Shown: positions 51,093-60,012, counted from the first letter of the stretch. The stretch is 64,000 nucleotides of DNA from Bacilli bacterium (GCA_900768345.1 CAAGCO010000004.1:25268-89267), one strand, 5' to 3'. Numbers and translations: made by a program. The notes: generated by a model not told the origin, from the sequence alone.

Positions 51093-52085
51093 ATGTTAAT
51101 TCTAGCTAAAAGTATATTAGGATTAATGATAGGTTTCTTTTTATCTGTTATATTAGGTTTATTCTTAATACCGATGTTAAGAAAATTAAAGTGTGGTCAA
51201 ACAATTAGTTCATTTGTTGCGTTTAGACATGCTAGTAAGCAAGGAACTCCAACTATAGGTGGACTTATATTTATAATTCCAACTTTAATTACAATGTTTG
51301 TCTTATATTTAAGAGGAAGCTTAGAGATAACTCATAATTTGCTTATTATAATCTTTGTATTTGTGAGTTATGCATTACTTGGATTTGTTGATGATTATTT
51401 AAAAGTAAGAGATCATAATAATGATGGACTTTCAATAACTCAAAAGTTAGTAGTTCAAGTGTTAATAGCATTAGTATTTTTCTATATATATATGCAAGGT
51501 GGGGGAGATGCGTATTTAACTATAACTTCACTTGGTATTAATATTGATATGAAGTGGTTATATGGAATCTTTATATTATTTCTTCTAGTAGGAAGTTCTA
51601 ATGCAGTTAATTTAACTGATGGACTTGATGGGCTTGCTGGTGGACTTTCACTAATAGCTTTCTTAAGTTTTGGTATCATTACTTGGGGAACTACTTGGAT
51701 AGCAGGATATCAAGAAATAGCAATCTTCTGCTTTATACTTGTAGGTTCAATATTAGGATTCTTAGTTTATAATACACACCCAGCTAAAGTATTTATGGGA
51801 GATACTGGTTCTTTATCTTTGGGAGCAACACTAGCAGCTGTAGCTATAGTTACTAAACACGAGTTATCACTTGCTGTTATAGGTGGTGTGTTCGTAATGG
51901 AAGTATTGTCTTCTATAATACAATTAACTGCAATAAAAAAATTTAAAAGAAAAGTATTTTTAATGGCACCAATACATCATCATTTTGAAAAATTAGGTTG
52001 GGAAGAAACTGATATAGTAAAAATGTTTTATATAATTGGATTTATGCTTGGATGTGTAGCAATTTACTATGGAGTATGGATGTAA
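51093..52085 (+). CDS. mraY: Phospho-N-acetylmuramoyl-pentapeptide transferase
   Basis: A 330-residue membrane enzyme with ten predicted helices that makes lipid I from UDP-MurNAc-pentapeptide and undecaprenyl phosphate. Diagnostic motifs are FVDDYLKVRDHNNDGLS with the Asp pair, NLTDGLDGLAGG, MGDTGSL, and MAPIHHHFEKLGW with the triple His loop. AAGGTGTGA precedes the ATG. It is separated from the mraZ-pbpB group by about 5 kb and followed by an ftsW gene. Confidence 0.96.
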   Translation: MLILAKSILGLMIGFFLSVILGLFLIPMLRKLKCGQTISSFVAFRHASKQGTPTIGGLIFIIPTLITMFVLYLRGSLEITHNLLIIIFVFVSYALLGFVDDYLKVRDHNNDGLSITQKLVVQVLIALVFFYIYMQGGGDAYLTITSLGINIDMKWLYGIFILFLLVGSSNAVNLTDGLDGLAGGLSLIAFLSFGIITWGTTWIAGYQEIAIFCFILVGSILGFLVYNTHPAKVFMGDTGSLSLGATLAAVAIVTKHELSLAVIGGVFVMEVLSSIIQLTAIKKFKRKVFLMAPIHHHFEKLGWEETDIVKMFYIIGFMLGCVAIYYGVWM

Positions 52086-52103
52086 AAAACAAAATACATA
52101 AAT

Positions 52104-52143
52104 AAAATCACTTATTCATATTATTAATGAATAGGTGATTTTT
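52104..52143 (+). terminator. mraY terminator that overlaps the ftsW start
   Basis: Sixteen-base-pair stem (one wobble) from AAAATCACTTATTCAT and ATGAATAGGTGATTTT, 7-base loop, then T-run. The right arm contains AGGTGA, the only plausible ftsW ribosome binding site, so the hairpin would both stop transcription and hide the site. Confidence 0.85.
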
Positions 52144-53220
52144 ATTAAGAGAAATAAACTAATAATTATTACAACTGTATTACTAGCTTTAATAGGTGTC
52201 ATAATGATATATTCTAGTAGTTATATATGGGCATCTTTTAAATATAATAATCCATATAAGTATGTACTTAATCAAGGTATATTCTTTATAGTTGGTATTT
52301 TTATTATGTTTATGTTTTCTAAAATAGATGTTAATCTTTATAAGAAACATTCAAATACTTTTTTAGGTATTTGCTTTTTATTGCTTATTCTAGTTTTAAT
52401 ACCAGGAATAGGTAGTGTTAGAAATGGAAGTAGAAGTTGGTTCGGTATTATGGGTCTTGGTTTTCAACCTAGTGAGCTTACTAAGATATCTCTTATAATA
52501 TTTACATCTAAATATTTAAGTAATAACGATAAAATAAAAAGAAATCCATTTAAATTTATGGCTCCAGTACTTTTTATAATAATGCTATTTTTTGGCCTTA
52601 TAATGTTAGAACCTGATTTTGGTACTGGTATGGTTATTGTTTGTTCTTTGATTGGTCTTATATTTATAAGTGGAACAGACGTATCAATATTTATAAAGCT
52701 TGGTATCCTTGGTATAATTGGAATAGTTGTTCTTATTATAATCGCACCATATAGAATGGATAGAATTACTTCGTTTTTAAATCCATGGAGTGACCCCTTG
52801 GGTAGTGGATTTCAGATGATACAAAGTTTATATGCGATAGGTCCTGGAGGACTACTTGGATTTGGATTTTTAAATTCAAGACAAAAACATTTTTACCTTC
52901 CAGAACCTCAAACAGATTTTATATTTTCAATAATTAGTGAAGAGTTTGGTTTCATTGGAGACCTAGTTTTAATATTACTTTTTATAATATTATTTTATAA
53001 TATTATTAAAAAAGCTATAGATACTGAAGACTTATTTTCAAAGTATTTAATATTTGGTTTAGTATTTTTAATGATGTTTCAGACACTTCTTAATCTTTCA
53101 GTGGTAGTTGGTCTTGTTCCGATAACTGGAGTAACTCTTCCTTTTATTAGTTATGGTGGGTCATCTTTATTAGTTAGTATGATGAGTATTGGTATTATTT
53201 TAAATGTTAAAGATAAATAA
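52135..53220 (+). CDS. ftsW: FtsW-type peptidoglycan glycosyltransferase
   Basis: A SEDS-family membrane glycosyltransferase of about 360 residues and ten helices. Motifs are IMIYSSSYIWA, GFQPSELTKISLI, LEPDFGTGMVI and ITGVTLPFISYGGSSLL. FtsW and RodA are hard to tell apart; the mraY neighbour favours FtsW. The start is uncertain: GTG 52135 lies within AGGTGA, the likely ribosome binding site, while an ATT at 52144, five bases after that site, would give MKRNKLIII, the typical FtsW beginning. No ATG is found before residue 24. Confidence 0.93.
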   Translation: MIFIKRNKLIIITTVLLALIGVIMIYSSSYIWASFKYNNPYKYVLNQGIFFIVGIFIMFMFSKIDVNLYKKHSNTFLGICFLLLILVLIPGIGSVRNGSRSWFGIMGLGFQPSELTKISLIIFTSKYLSNNDKIKRNPFKFMAPVLFIIMLFFGLIMLEPDFGTGMVIVCSLIGLIFISGTDVSIFIKLGILGIIGIVVLIIIAPYRMDRITSFLNPWSDPLGSGFQMIQSLYAIGPGGLLGFGFLNSRQKHFYLPEPQTDFIFSIISEEFGFIGDLVLILLFIILFYNIIKKAIDTEDLFSKYLIFGLVFLMMFQTLLNLSVVVGLVPITGVTLPFISYGGSSLLVSMMSIGIILNVKDK

Positions 53221-53276
53221 GACTTTCTTTATTAAGAAGAAATATAGTGTGTTTACATATATTTGATATACTATGA

Positions 53277-53305
53277 TTGATACTAATTACATTTAATGGT
53301 ATTAT
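53277..53305 (+). promoter_or_regulatory. Promoter of the 134-residue exported protein gene
   Basis: TTGATA at 53277-53282 and TATTAT at 53300-53305 with a 17-base spacer and TG one base upstream of the -10. The ATG follows after 6 bases, which implies a leaderless message. Confidence 0.7.
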
Positions 53306-53311
53306 GTTTGT

Positions 53312-53716
53312 ATGAAGAAGAAATGGTTTATATTAATTATTATATTGGTAATTGGCTTTGTAGTGGGTTGTTATATTTTTTTGAATAAAACTAATGATGT
53401 TAAAGTAACTATAAATAATCAATCACATGATTTGAAAGATATTAATGAAGTTGTTGAGTTAGCAAAAAAAGAATTTTATAAATGGAATATAAATGCTAAA
53501 TTATTAACAATTGAGTATTATGAAAAGGATGTTGCAGATTTGGAAGAACAACTAAAAAATGAATATTCAGCTACCGAGACAGTAGTAATTAATATTAAAT
53601 TTAAAACTTTTTTAATTACCGATCAAACTTTAAATAGAAATGAAGAATATACATATTCTATGGAATTTATTAAAAAAGATAATTCATGGAATATGGTGAA
53701 TTTTGGACAAGGATAG
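53312..53716 (+). CDS. Small exported or membrane-anchored protein, unknown
   Basis: A 134-residue protein with an N-terminal hydrophobic segment (about 4-24, WFILIIILVIGFVVGCYIFL) and a compact alpha/beta outside domain ending KKDNSWNMVNFGQG, which looks like DUF4829-type small cystatin-like domains. A Cys at position 21 (GFVVGC) might be a weak lipobox. No ribosome binding site is seen before the ATG. It has its own promoter and terminator. Confidence 0.65.
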   Translation: MKKKWFILIIILVIGFVVGCYIFLNKTNDVKVTINNQSHDLKDINEVVELAKKEFYKWNINAKLLTIEYYEKDVADLEEQLKNEYSATETVVINIKFKTFLITDQTLNRNEEYTYSMEFIKKDNSWNMVNFGQG

Positions 53717-53726
53717 TTTTATAATT

Positions 53727-53765
53727 TCGTTGGAGAAAATTTTAGAAATCTTCAACGACTTTTTA
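53727..53765 (+). terminator. Terminator before clpB
   Basis: Nine-pair stem TCGTTGGAG / CTTCAACGA (one wobble), 14-base loop, then TTTTT. Confidence 0.7.
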
Positions 53766-53776
53766 TTTATAAATAA

Positions 53777-53818
53777 TTAGCACTCTCTATTGACAAGTGC
53801 TAAAAAATGATGTATAAT
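53777..53818 (+). promoter_or_regulatory. clpB promoter with CIRCE operator
   Basis: CIRCE: TTAGCACTC at 53777-53785, nine bases, AAGTGCTAA at 53795-53803 (one mismatch to the TTAGCACTC-N9-GAGTGCTAA consensus). It overlaps the -35 TTGACA at 53790-53795; TATAAT follows at 53813-53818 with a 17-base spacer. HrcA binding would block polymerase, so the gene should be induced by heat or misfolded proteins. Confidence 0.92.
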
Positions 53819-53844
53819 ATGCTCGTTGAATAGGAGGCATAGAT

Positions 53845-55941
53845 ATGTTTAATATGAATAATGAAGAAAATGAAAACGTCTTAGAAAAGTATGGACGTAA
53901 TATAAATGAAGATGTTAAGAATCATAAGATTGATCCTATCATCGGTCGTGATGATGAGATTCGTAGTATAACTAGAATTTTATCAAGAAAGACAAAAAAT
54001 AATCCAGTTTTAATTGGAGAACCTGGTGTAGGTAAAACTGCGATAGTAGAAGGACTTGCTCAAAGAATAGTTAGAGGAGATGTACCAGAAAGTTTAAAAA
54101 ATAAAATAGTATGGGAGTTAAATATGTCTTCTTTAATAGCTGGCGCTAAATATAGAGGTGAATTTGAAGAAAGACTTAAAAAAGTACTTGATGAAGTTAA
54201 GAAGAGTGAAGGAAACATCATAATGTTTATTGATGAAATTCACTTAATAGTTGGTACTGGAGCAGTTGATGGAGCAATGGATACAGGTAACATATTAAAA
54301 CCAATGCTTGCTCGTGGTGAAATACATGTAATAGGTGCTACTACTTTAAATGAATACAGAATGTATATTGAAAAAGATGGTGCTTTAGAACGTAGATTTC
54401 AAAAAGTTACTATTAGTGAACCAACTGTAGAAGACACTATAACAATACTTCGTGGTCTAAAAGAAAGATTTGAAATATATCATGGAGTTACTATTCAAGA
54501 TAAAGCTCTTGTAAGTGCTGCAACTCTTTCAAATAGATATATAACTGATAGATTTTTACCTGATAAAGCAATAGACTTAGTGGATGAAGCATGTGCTACT
54601 ATAAGAGTACAAATGGATAGTGTACCAACTTCACTAGATGAAATAACTAGAAAGATATTAACTTTGCAAGTAGAAAAAGAAGCATTAAAGAAAGAAAAAG
54701 ATGAACTTTCTATTAAGAGACTTGAAAAGATTGATGATGAACTTTATACATTAAAATGTAAAGAACAAGAATTAAGTACTAAATGGAAAGAAGAAAAGAC
54801 TATTAATGAAGATATAAAGAAGGTTAAATCTGATATATCTAGATATACTTTTGAGTTTGAAGAAGCTAAAAATAATTATGATTTAGAAACTGCTGCTAGA
54901 ATTAAGAATGGTACTTTGCCAAAGTTAGAACAAAAGTTAAGTGAACTTACTAAGAAACGTAAAGAAGGTATTTTATCTGATACTGTTACTAGTGAAGACA
55001 TTGGCGACGTTATAAGTAAATGGACTAATATTCCATTATCTAAACTTATGAGTAGTGAGAAAGAAAAGATACTTAATTTAGAGGAAAACTTAAAGAAATG
55101 TGTTAAGGGTCAAGATAATGCAATTAAGCTTGTAAGTGATGCTATAATACGTTCTAGAAGTGGAATTAAGGATCCTGAAAGACCTATTGGTTCATTTATG
55201 TTCTTAGGTCCAACTGGAGTAGGTAAAACAGAAGTAGCCAGAAGTCTTGCATATGAATTATTTGATGATGAACATCATATGGTAAGAATAGATATGAGTG
55301 AATACATGGAAAAATATTCTGTGTCTAGATTAATTGGTGCTGCTCCTGGATATGTCGGATATGAAGAAGGTGGACAACTTACTGAAAAGGTAAGAAGAAA
55401 TCCATATTCAATAGTTTTATTTGATGAAATAGAAAAAGCACATCCAGATGTACTTAACTTATTACTTCAAATACTTGATGAAGGAAGACTAACTGATTCA
55501 AATGGTAGAACAGTTAACTTTAAGAATACAATTATAATTATGACTTCTAATGTAGGAAGCGAATATATTATAAATAATGAAGAAGATAAAGTAAGAAGTG
55601 AACTTAATAAATATTTTAGACCAGAATTCTTAAATAGACTCGATGAAATAGTTGTATTTAATAAGCTTTCTAAAGAAAACTTAAGTGAAATACTTGATAA
55701 GATAATTGGTGAGATAGAACATAGACTTGTTGATATTAATGTTAAAATTAGATTAACAGAGAATGCTAAAAAATATTTCATTGATAACGGGTATGATGAA
55801 TATTATGGAGCTAGACCTTTAAAGAGACTTGTTAATAATAAACTTGAAACTTTAATAGCACGAAAACTTATTAATAACGAAATAAGACAAAATACTGATA
55901 TAGTTGTAGACTACAAAGATAATGAAATTCAAATATCATAA
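53845..55941 (+). CDS. clpB: ClpB disaggregase lacking the N-terminal domain
   Basis: A 698-residue AAA+ unfoldase that, with DnaK, dissolves protein aggregates. AAA-1 has Walker A GEPGVGKT (58-65) and MFIDEIH; AAA-2 has GPTGVGKT and VLFDEIEKAHPDV. Between them lies a long coiled-coil M domain (about 290-400, LEQKLSEL, KWKEEKTINEDIKK), which marks ClpB rather than ClpC. The roughly 145-residue substrate-binding N domain is missing; the protein starts right before the first AAA domain, as in short ClpB forms. AGGAGG precedes the ATG. CIRCE control supports the heat-shock role. Confidence 0.95.
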   Translation: MFNMNNEENENVLEKYGRNINEDVKNHKIDPIIGRDDEIRSITRILSRKTKNNPVLIGEPGVGKTAIVEGLAQRIVRGDVPESLKNKIVWELNMSSLIAGAKYRGEFEERLKKVLDEVKKSEGNIIMFIDEIHLIVGTGAVDGAMDTGNILKPMLARGEIHVIGATTLNEYRMYIEKDGALERRFQKVTISEPTVEDTITILRGLKERFEIYHGVTIQDKALVSAATLSNRYITDRFLPDKAIDLVDEACATIRVQMDSVPTSLDEITRKILTLQVEKEALKKEKDELSIKRLEKIDDELYTLKCKEQELSTKWKEEKTINEDIKKVKSDISRYTFEFEEAKNNYDLETAARIKNGTLPKLEQKLSELTKKRKEGILSDTVTSEDIGDVISKWTNIPLSKLMSSEKEKILNLEENLKKCVKGQDNAIKLVSDAIIRSRSGIKDPERPIGSFMFLGPTGVGKTEVARSLAYELFDDEHHMVRIDMSEYMEKYSVSRLIGAAPGYVGYEEGGQLTEKVRRNPYSIVLFDEIEKAHPDVLNLLLQILDEGRLTDSNGRTVNFKNTIIIMTSNVGSEYIINNEEDKVRSELNKYFRPEFLNRLDEIVVFNKLSKENLSEILDKIIGEIEHRLVDINVKIRLTENAKKYFIDNGYDEYYGARPLKRLVNNKLETLIARKLINNEIRQNTDIVVDYKDNEIQIS

Positions 55942-55974
55942 GTAGTAGTATTTATGTACTACTACTTTTTATTT
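55941..55974 (+). terminator. clpB terminator
   Basis: Ten-base-pair stem AGTAGTAGTA / TACTACTACT, loop TTTATG, then T-run. Confidence 0.9.
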
Positions 55975-55993
55975 AGTAAAAATAAGTAAATTA

Positions 55994-56002
55994 TGGTATA
56001 CT
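55994..56002 (+). promoter_or_regulatory. Extended -10 promoter of the ATP-grasp gene
   Basis: TGGTATACT; no clear -35. The ATG is 16 bases downstream with GGTGAAT before it. Confidence 0.6.
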
Positions 56003-56018
56003 ATTTATAGTGGTGAAT

Positions 56019-57023
56019 ATGAAAAGTTTAATTTATAAAATAAAATGTTTGAAGAGTGGAACTATTAAAAGTATATTTAATATAGTAGGTAAGATACATA
56101 ATAAGACTCATAAATGTAGATTATTCTTACTTATTGATATAGTATTTTGTTCTATTAAATATGGTGCTGGTCCTTATGATTATCAAGAGTTTGAATTTTA
56201 TAATTTGAATTCTAAAGAGAGAAAGACATATTTAACTAGAGTTAAAAATAATGCTATTGTAAGGATGTTTAATGATAAAGAAATATCTAAGAAGTTTGAT
56301 GATAAAGTAGAGTTTAATAAAATATTTAATGAATATTTAAAACGTGATTGGTTATATTTAGATAATAATTATGATGAATTTGTTAAGTTTTGTGATGAGA
56401 AAGAAGATTTTATTGCTAAACCTGTAGGTGGTTCTGGTGGAGAAGGCATTGAACTTATAAAGATAGATAAAAAGAAATTAAAAAAGACTTATGAATATTT
56501 AGTTTCTAATAATAAGTTACTTGTTGAAGAAAAAATTATTCAAAATAAAAAGATAAGTATGCTTAATAAAACTAGTGTTAATACGTTTAGAATTGTTTCA
56601 TTCTTTGATGGAAAAGAAACTCATATATTAAATGTTGTATTTAAGATAGGTAATGGTGGAGTTACAGATAATTTCTCTAGTGGAAGTATGTATACTTTTG
56701 TTCGTGATGGAAAAATAATAGTTCCAGCAATAGACAGAGATGATAATATTTTCTATGAACATCCAATTAGTAAGATTAAAATAGTAGGTTATGAAATTCC
56801 TAATTATGATAAAGCTATTAATTTAGTTAAAGAATGTGCTAAAAAGATTCCGGAAGTTAAATATGTTGGCTGGGATGTAGCTATTACTGATAAAGATGCA
56901 GTTATTATAGAAGGTAATTGTTTCCCTGGAGTATATCAAATAAAACCAAGCTTTGTAGAAGATAAAGTTGGTTTAATACCGATATTTGAAGATGCTATGA
57001 AAATAAGAATAGATAAGTTATAG
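56019..57023 (+). CDS. ATP-grasp protein (sugar-transfer associated type)
   Basis: A 334-residue ATP-grasp ligase-like protein of the type often annotated 'sugar-transfer associated ATP-grasp'. The ATP-binding loop is FIAKPVGGSGGEGIELI, a Lys/Glu strand is LLVEEKII, NTFRIVSF and GNGGVTDNFSSGSM follow, and the C-terminal metal residues are in YVGWDVA and IIEGNCFPG. Such proteins occur in surface polysaccharide and peptide-tagging clusters; no glycosyltransferase is near here. ATG 56019 is chosen over GTG 56010. rnhB follows 10 bases later. Confidence 0.85.
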   Translation: MKSLIYKIKCLKSGTIKSIFNIVGKIHNKTHKCRLFLLIDIVFCSIKYGAGPYDYQEFEFYNLNSKERKTYLTRVKNNAIVRMFNDKEISKKFDDKVEFNKIFNEYLKRDWLYLDNNYDEFVKFCDEKEDFIAKPVGGSGGEGIELIKIDKKKLKKTYEYLVSNNKLLVEEKIIQNKKISMLNKTSVNTFRIVSFFDGKETHILNVVFKIGNGGVTDNFSSGSMYTFVRDGKIIVPAIDRDDNIFYEHPISKIKIVGYEIPNYDKAINLVKECAKKIPEVKYVGWDVAITDKDAVIIEGNCFPGVYQIKPSFVEDKVGLIPIFEDAMKIRIDKL

Positions 57024-57033
57024 GATACATGAT

Positions 57034-57627
57034 ATGAAAGAATTTGAAAATGAATTATATGAAAATGGAATAAAATATATTGCTGGTATAGATGAAGTAG
57101 GAAGAGGACCATTAGTAGGACCTGTTGTTACTGCTGCTGTAATACTTCCAAGAGAATTCTATGATGAGAGAATTAATGATTCTAAGAAACTAACTGAAAA
57201 GAAAAGAGAATTATTATATGATGTTATAATGGAAAATGCAGTTAGTGTTGGAATAGGGATTAGTAGTGAAGATGTGATAGATAAAATAAATATACTTGAA
57301 GCTACTAAGAAAGCTATGATAGAAGCAGTTAATAATCTAAGTGTTAAACCAGAACATTTATTGATAGATGCAGTTAAATTAAATATAGATATACCGCAAA
57401 CACCTATAATAAAGGGAGATGCTAAAAGCGAAAGTATTGCTGCTGCATCAATAGTTGCTAAAGTAACAAGAGATAGAATGATGATAGAACTTGATAAAGA
57501 ACATCCTGAATACGATTTTAAGCATAATAAGGGTTATGGAACTAAAAAACATATAGAAGCAATAGAAAAATATGGAATTTTAAAAGAACATAGAAAAACT
57601 TTTGCTCCATGTGATAAGTATGTATAA
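57034..57627 (+). CDS. rnhB: Ribonuclease HII
   Basis: A 197-residue endonuclease that cuts the RNA strand of RNA-DNA hybrids, including single ribonucleotides in DNA. The catalytic DEDD set is visible: Asp20 and Glu21 in GIDEVGRGPLVGPVV, Asp in LIDAVKL, and the Asp region around IVAKVTRDRMM. Length and order match bacterial RNase HII. It lies downstream of the ATP-grasp gene, probably on the same transcript, and has its own terminator. Confidence 0.96.
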   Translation: MKEFENELYENGIKYIAGIDEVGRGPLVGPVVTAAVILPREFYDERINDSKKLTEKKRELLYDVIMENAVSVGIGISSEDVIDKINILEATKKAMIEAVNNLSVKPEHLLIDAVKLNIDIPQTPIIKGDAKSESIAAASIVAKVTRDRMMIELDKEHPEYDFKHNKGYGTKKHIEAIEKYGILKEHRKTFAPCDKYV

Positions 57628-57628
57628 G

Positions 57629-57652
57629 AACATCTTGAATAGATGTTTTTTT
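57629..57652 (+). terminator. rnhB terminator
   Basis: Seven-base-pair stem AACATCT / AGATGTT, loop TGAAT, then T-run. Confidence 0.85.
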
Positions 57653-57675
57653 AATTAAAAAATTTTAAAAATAAA

Positions 57676-57704
57676 TTGAATTTTTTTATATAAAATAATA
57701 TACT
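57676..57704 (+). promoter_or_regulatory. Promoter of the doubled metallophosphoesterase gene
   Basis: TTGAAT at 57676-57681 and TATACT at 57699-57704 with a 17-base spacer. Confidence 0.75.
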
Positions 57705-57730
57705 TAAATTAAGATAGGTAGGTAGTATTA

Positions 57731-59875
57731 ATGAGTAATAAAATTAATGAAGGATTAATACTTGATGATGATGACATAGTTAAAGCGGGGGATGATGGTT
57801 TAACTGAGGTAACTGAAGAAAATTTAAAGGAACTTGCTGATCAGTTACAGTTTGATACTTTAGCACAAGAATGTATTGTTGAAGATTTATGCAAATCATA
57901 TAATATAAGTCGTGAAGATATGTTTGTGCTTATTCATGAACTTAAAAAGAGAGGAAATAATGTAGTAACAATGAATACTTCAGCTTCTCTTGATGAAGGA
58001 AGTGAAGAGAAAACAACTGTTACATTAATTAGAAATTATGGACATGAACAGTTGATAAATGATCTATCATATAGGATAGAAAATAATGATGATAGTATTA
58101 AATGTATGCTTATATCTGATACTAGATTTGGTAGTATATATCAACAAACTAGTATACTTAATGATATGTATTTAAAAGCTAAAGCAATGGGAGTTAAATA
58201 TGTATTTCTTACAGGTGATGTGGTAGAAGGTGTATATAAAGGAGCTAAAAGTATATATAATTCAACTCTTCATAAAGATGGATATGATGATCAAGCTGAT
58301 TATGTAGCTGCTTGTTTTCCTAGAGTTGATGGTATAACTACATATTTTGTTACTGGAGAACATGACTTATCATTTTTAAAAACTAAAGATAAAGTTGATA
58401 TTGGAAACTTAATTGCTACTAAAAGGCCTGATATGATTTATTTAGGCCCAAGACGTAAAAAAGTTACATTTGTAAATGGCAGTGGAAACGGAAACATATC
58501 TTTATATTTACAACATTCAAGTGGTAATGTTCCATATACTATAAGTTATAAGCCACAACAAAAAATAGCAGCACTTAGAAATGAAGATAAAACTGATATA
58601 TTAGTAACAAGTCATTTTGCTGCGTGTGATTCATTTTTAAGACGTGGAGTTCGTTCTTATCAGGTTCCTACAGTAGTTGGAACAACTGATGAAATGAAAG
58701 ATGCTAATACACCTGTATATAACACTGTTGGCAGTTGGGTAGTTACATTAAATAAAGATAAAAAAGGTAATTTAAAAAATACTTCTCAAATGTATATTCC
58801 ATATTATCAGACAATTAGAGATGATTATAAAACATTTAAAACTTTACATTTAACAGACCATGAATCTATATATTTAAGTCAACCAACTATTAGAGATGAA
58901 AAAGATAAAATATATTCAGGTATTAAAAATGGTGAAAGTGTAGATGGAGTTTGTTCTAGACTTGGTATTTCCCCATTAAAGTTTGGAGGTATGCTTGAAG
59001 AATTCAAATTAAAAGGCTATGATATTGATTTGTCTGATAAAGGGGATGGAAAAATAATCATAAAGAAGAATAAAAGTAAAGTTGGTAAAGTTATAAAACC
59101 TCAAATGGATGAACTTACTCATATTAGACAAACTTGGATATCAGATACTCACTTTTGTAATGAAGCTCAACAGCTTGGACTTGTAAATCGAATATATAAA
59201 GAAACTCGCGATAAAGGTATAACTACTGTATTACATTTTGGTGATGTGCTTGATGGAGATTATCATAATAGACCAGAACATCAATATGCATTATTTAGAC
59301 AAGGTGCTTCAAGACAACTAGATTATATAGTTAATTATTATCCTAAAATTGAAGGGGTTGATACATATTTTATAACAGGTACTCATGATCAAACACATGC
59401 TAAGAATGGTGGATTATTTATGGGGCCAGCTATAGAAAGACTTAGACCAGACTTACATTTTATGGGAGATGATAAAGGAATATTTAGTCCTAAAGAAAGT
59501 CCTAAGACTCTTGAAGAAATGTATCATCCAGGTGGTGGATGTGCATCAAGTTTATCATATAAGATGCAAAAATATATAGATAAAATGGAACCGGGATGCA
59601 AACCAAATATACTTGGTAGCGGACACTTTCATCAAAGTCATATGATGGCATATAGAAATGTAATAGCATTCTTAATACCATGTTTAACTGCTAAGACTAA
59701 TTTTGCTATAAGACAAGGACTTGAAAATACCATGGGTGCATACTTTATAGATATGTATGTTAACTCAAAAGGTGAAATTGAAATGTTAGAGTTTGAAGAA
59801 AAAAGATTTACACCTAAAGATTGTAAGAAAGATGATTTTTTAAAAACAAAACAACTAGTATTGAAAACAAAATAA
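57731..59875 (+). CDS. Tandem metallophosphoesterase, N-terminal copy degenerate
   Basis: A 714-residue cytoplasmic protein made of two similar halves. Each half is a short helix-turn-helix-like segment (about 50-75 and 405-430) followed by a calcineurin-type phosphoesterase. The second copy is complete: D472-T-H474, GDVLDG (D505), GTHD (550-553), GHFH (631-634). The first copy has D130-T-R132, GDVVEG (D163), GEHD (209-212) and SHFA (294-297), so several metal ligands are lost. This looks like a catalytic domain paired with a pseudo-enzyme copy. The substrate is unknown; related folds cut DNA, cyclic nucleotides or phosphoproteins. Confidence 0.82.
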   Translation: MSNKINEGLILDDDDIVKAGDDGLTEVTEENLKELADQLQFDTLAQECIVEDLCKSYNISREDMFVLIHELKKRGNNVVTMNTSASLDEGSEEKTTVTLIRNYGHEQLINDLSYRIENNDDSIKCMLISDTRFGSIYQQTSILNDMYLKAKAMGVKYVFLTGDVVEGVYKGAKSIYNSTLHKDGYDDQADYVAACFPRVDGITTYFVTGEHDLSFLKTKDKVDIGNLIATKRPDMIYLGPRRKKVTFVNGSGNGNISLYLQHSSGNVPYTISYKPQQKIAALRNEDKTDILVTSHFAACDSFLRRGVRSYQVPTVVGTTDEMKDANTPVYNTVGSWVVTLNKDKKGNLKNTSQMYIPYYQTIRDDYKTFKTLHLTDHESIYLSQPTIRDEKDKIYSGIKNGESVDGVCSRLGISPLKFGGMLEEFKLKGYDIDLSDKGDGKIIIKKNKSKVGKVIKPQMDELTHIRQTWISDTHFCNEAQQLGLVNRIYKETRDKGITTVLHFGDVLDGDYHNRPEHQYALFRQGASRQLDYIVNYYPKIEGVDTYFITGTHDQTHAKNGGLFMGPAIERLRPDLHFMGDDKGIFSPKESPKTLEEMYHPGGGCASSLSYKMQKYIDKMEPGCKPNILGSGHFHQSHMMAYRNVIAFLIPCLTAKTNFAIRQGLENTMGAYFIDMYVNSKGEIEMLEFEEKRFTPKDCKKDDFLKTKQLVLKTK

Positions 59876-59889
59876 TATTGTGTTAAAAT
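59861..59889 (+). promoter_or_regulatory. Promoter of the T-box/glyS operon
   Basis: TTGAAA at 59861-59866 and TAAAAT at 59884-59889 (extended TGTTAAAAT), 17-base spacer. It overlaps the 3' end of the phosphoesterase gene. Confidence 0.75.
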
Positions 59890-59895
59890 ACATTT

Positions 59896-60012
59896 ATTGA
59901 GCGATGATAGTGTGATGGTAAAGCACTTAGGCTATAAATTTAAAGTGATTCTTCTAGAATAAGTAAGGTGGAACCGTCCTTTAGGACCCTTACAATGTTT
60001 TGGAAGTTTTTT
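59896..60012 (+). ncRNA. Glycine T-box leader (short form)
   Basis: The T-box core AAGGTGGAACCG lies at 59965-59976 in an antiterminator closed by GTAAGG (59963-59968) and CCTTAC (59988-59993). Upstream is a stem III hairpin ATTCT-TCT-AGAAT (59948-59960) and a GAGCG start near 59899. A likely specifier GGC (Gly) is at 59930-59932, in a loop closed by CACTT and AAGTG. Uncharged tRNA-Gly should pair with the specifier and the bulge to raise expression of the genes below. The leader is much shorter than usual, with little of stem I, and I could not identify a convincing terminator hairpin before the T-run near 60012. Confidence 0.82.

Noticed and set aside
53845..55941. ClpC rather than ClpB
   Set aside because: The long ClpB-type coiled-coil M domain, the missing ClpC N-domain repeats and CIRCE rather than a CtsR site point to ClpB.
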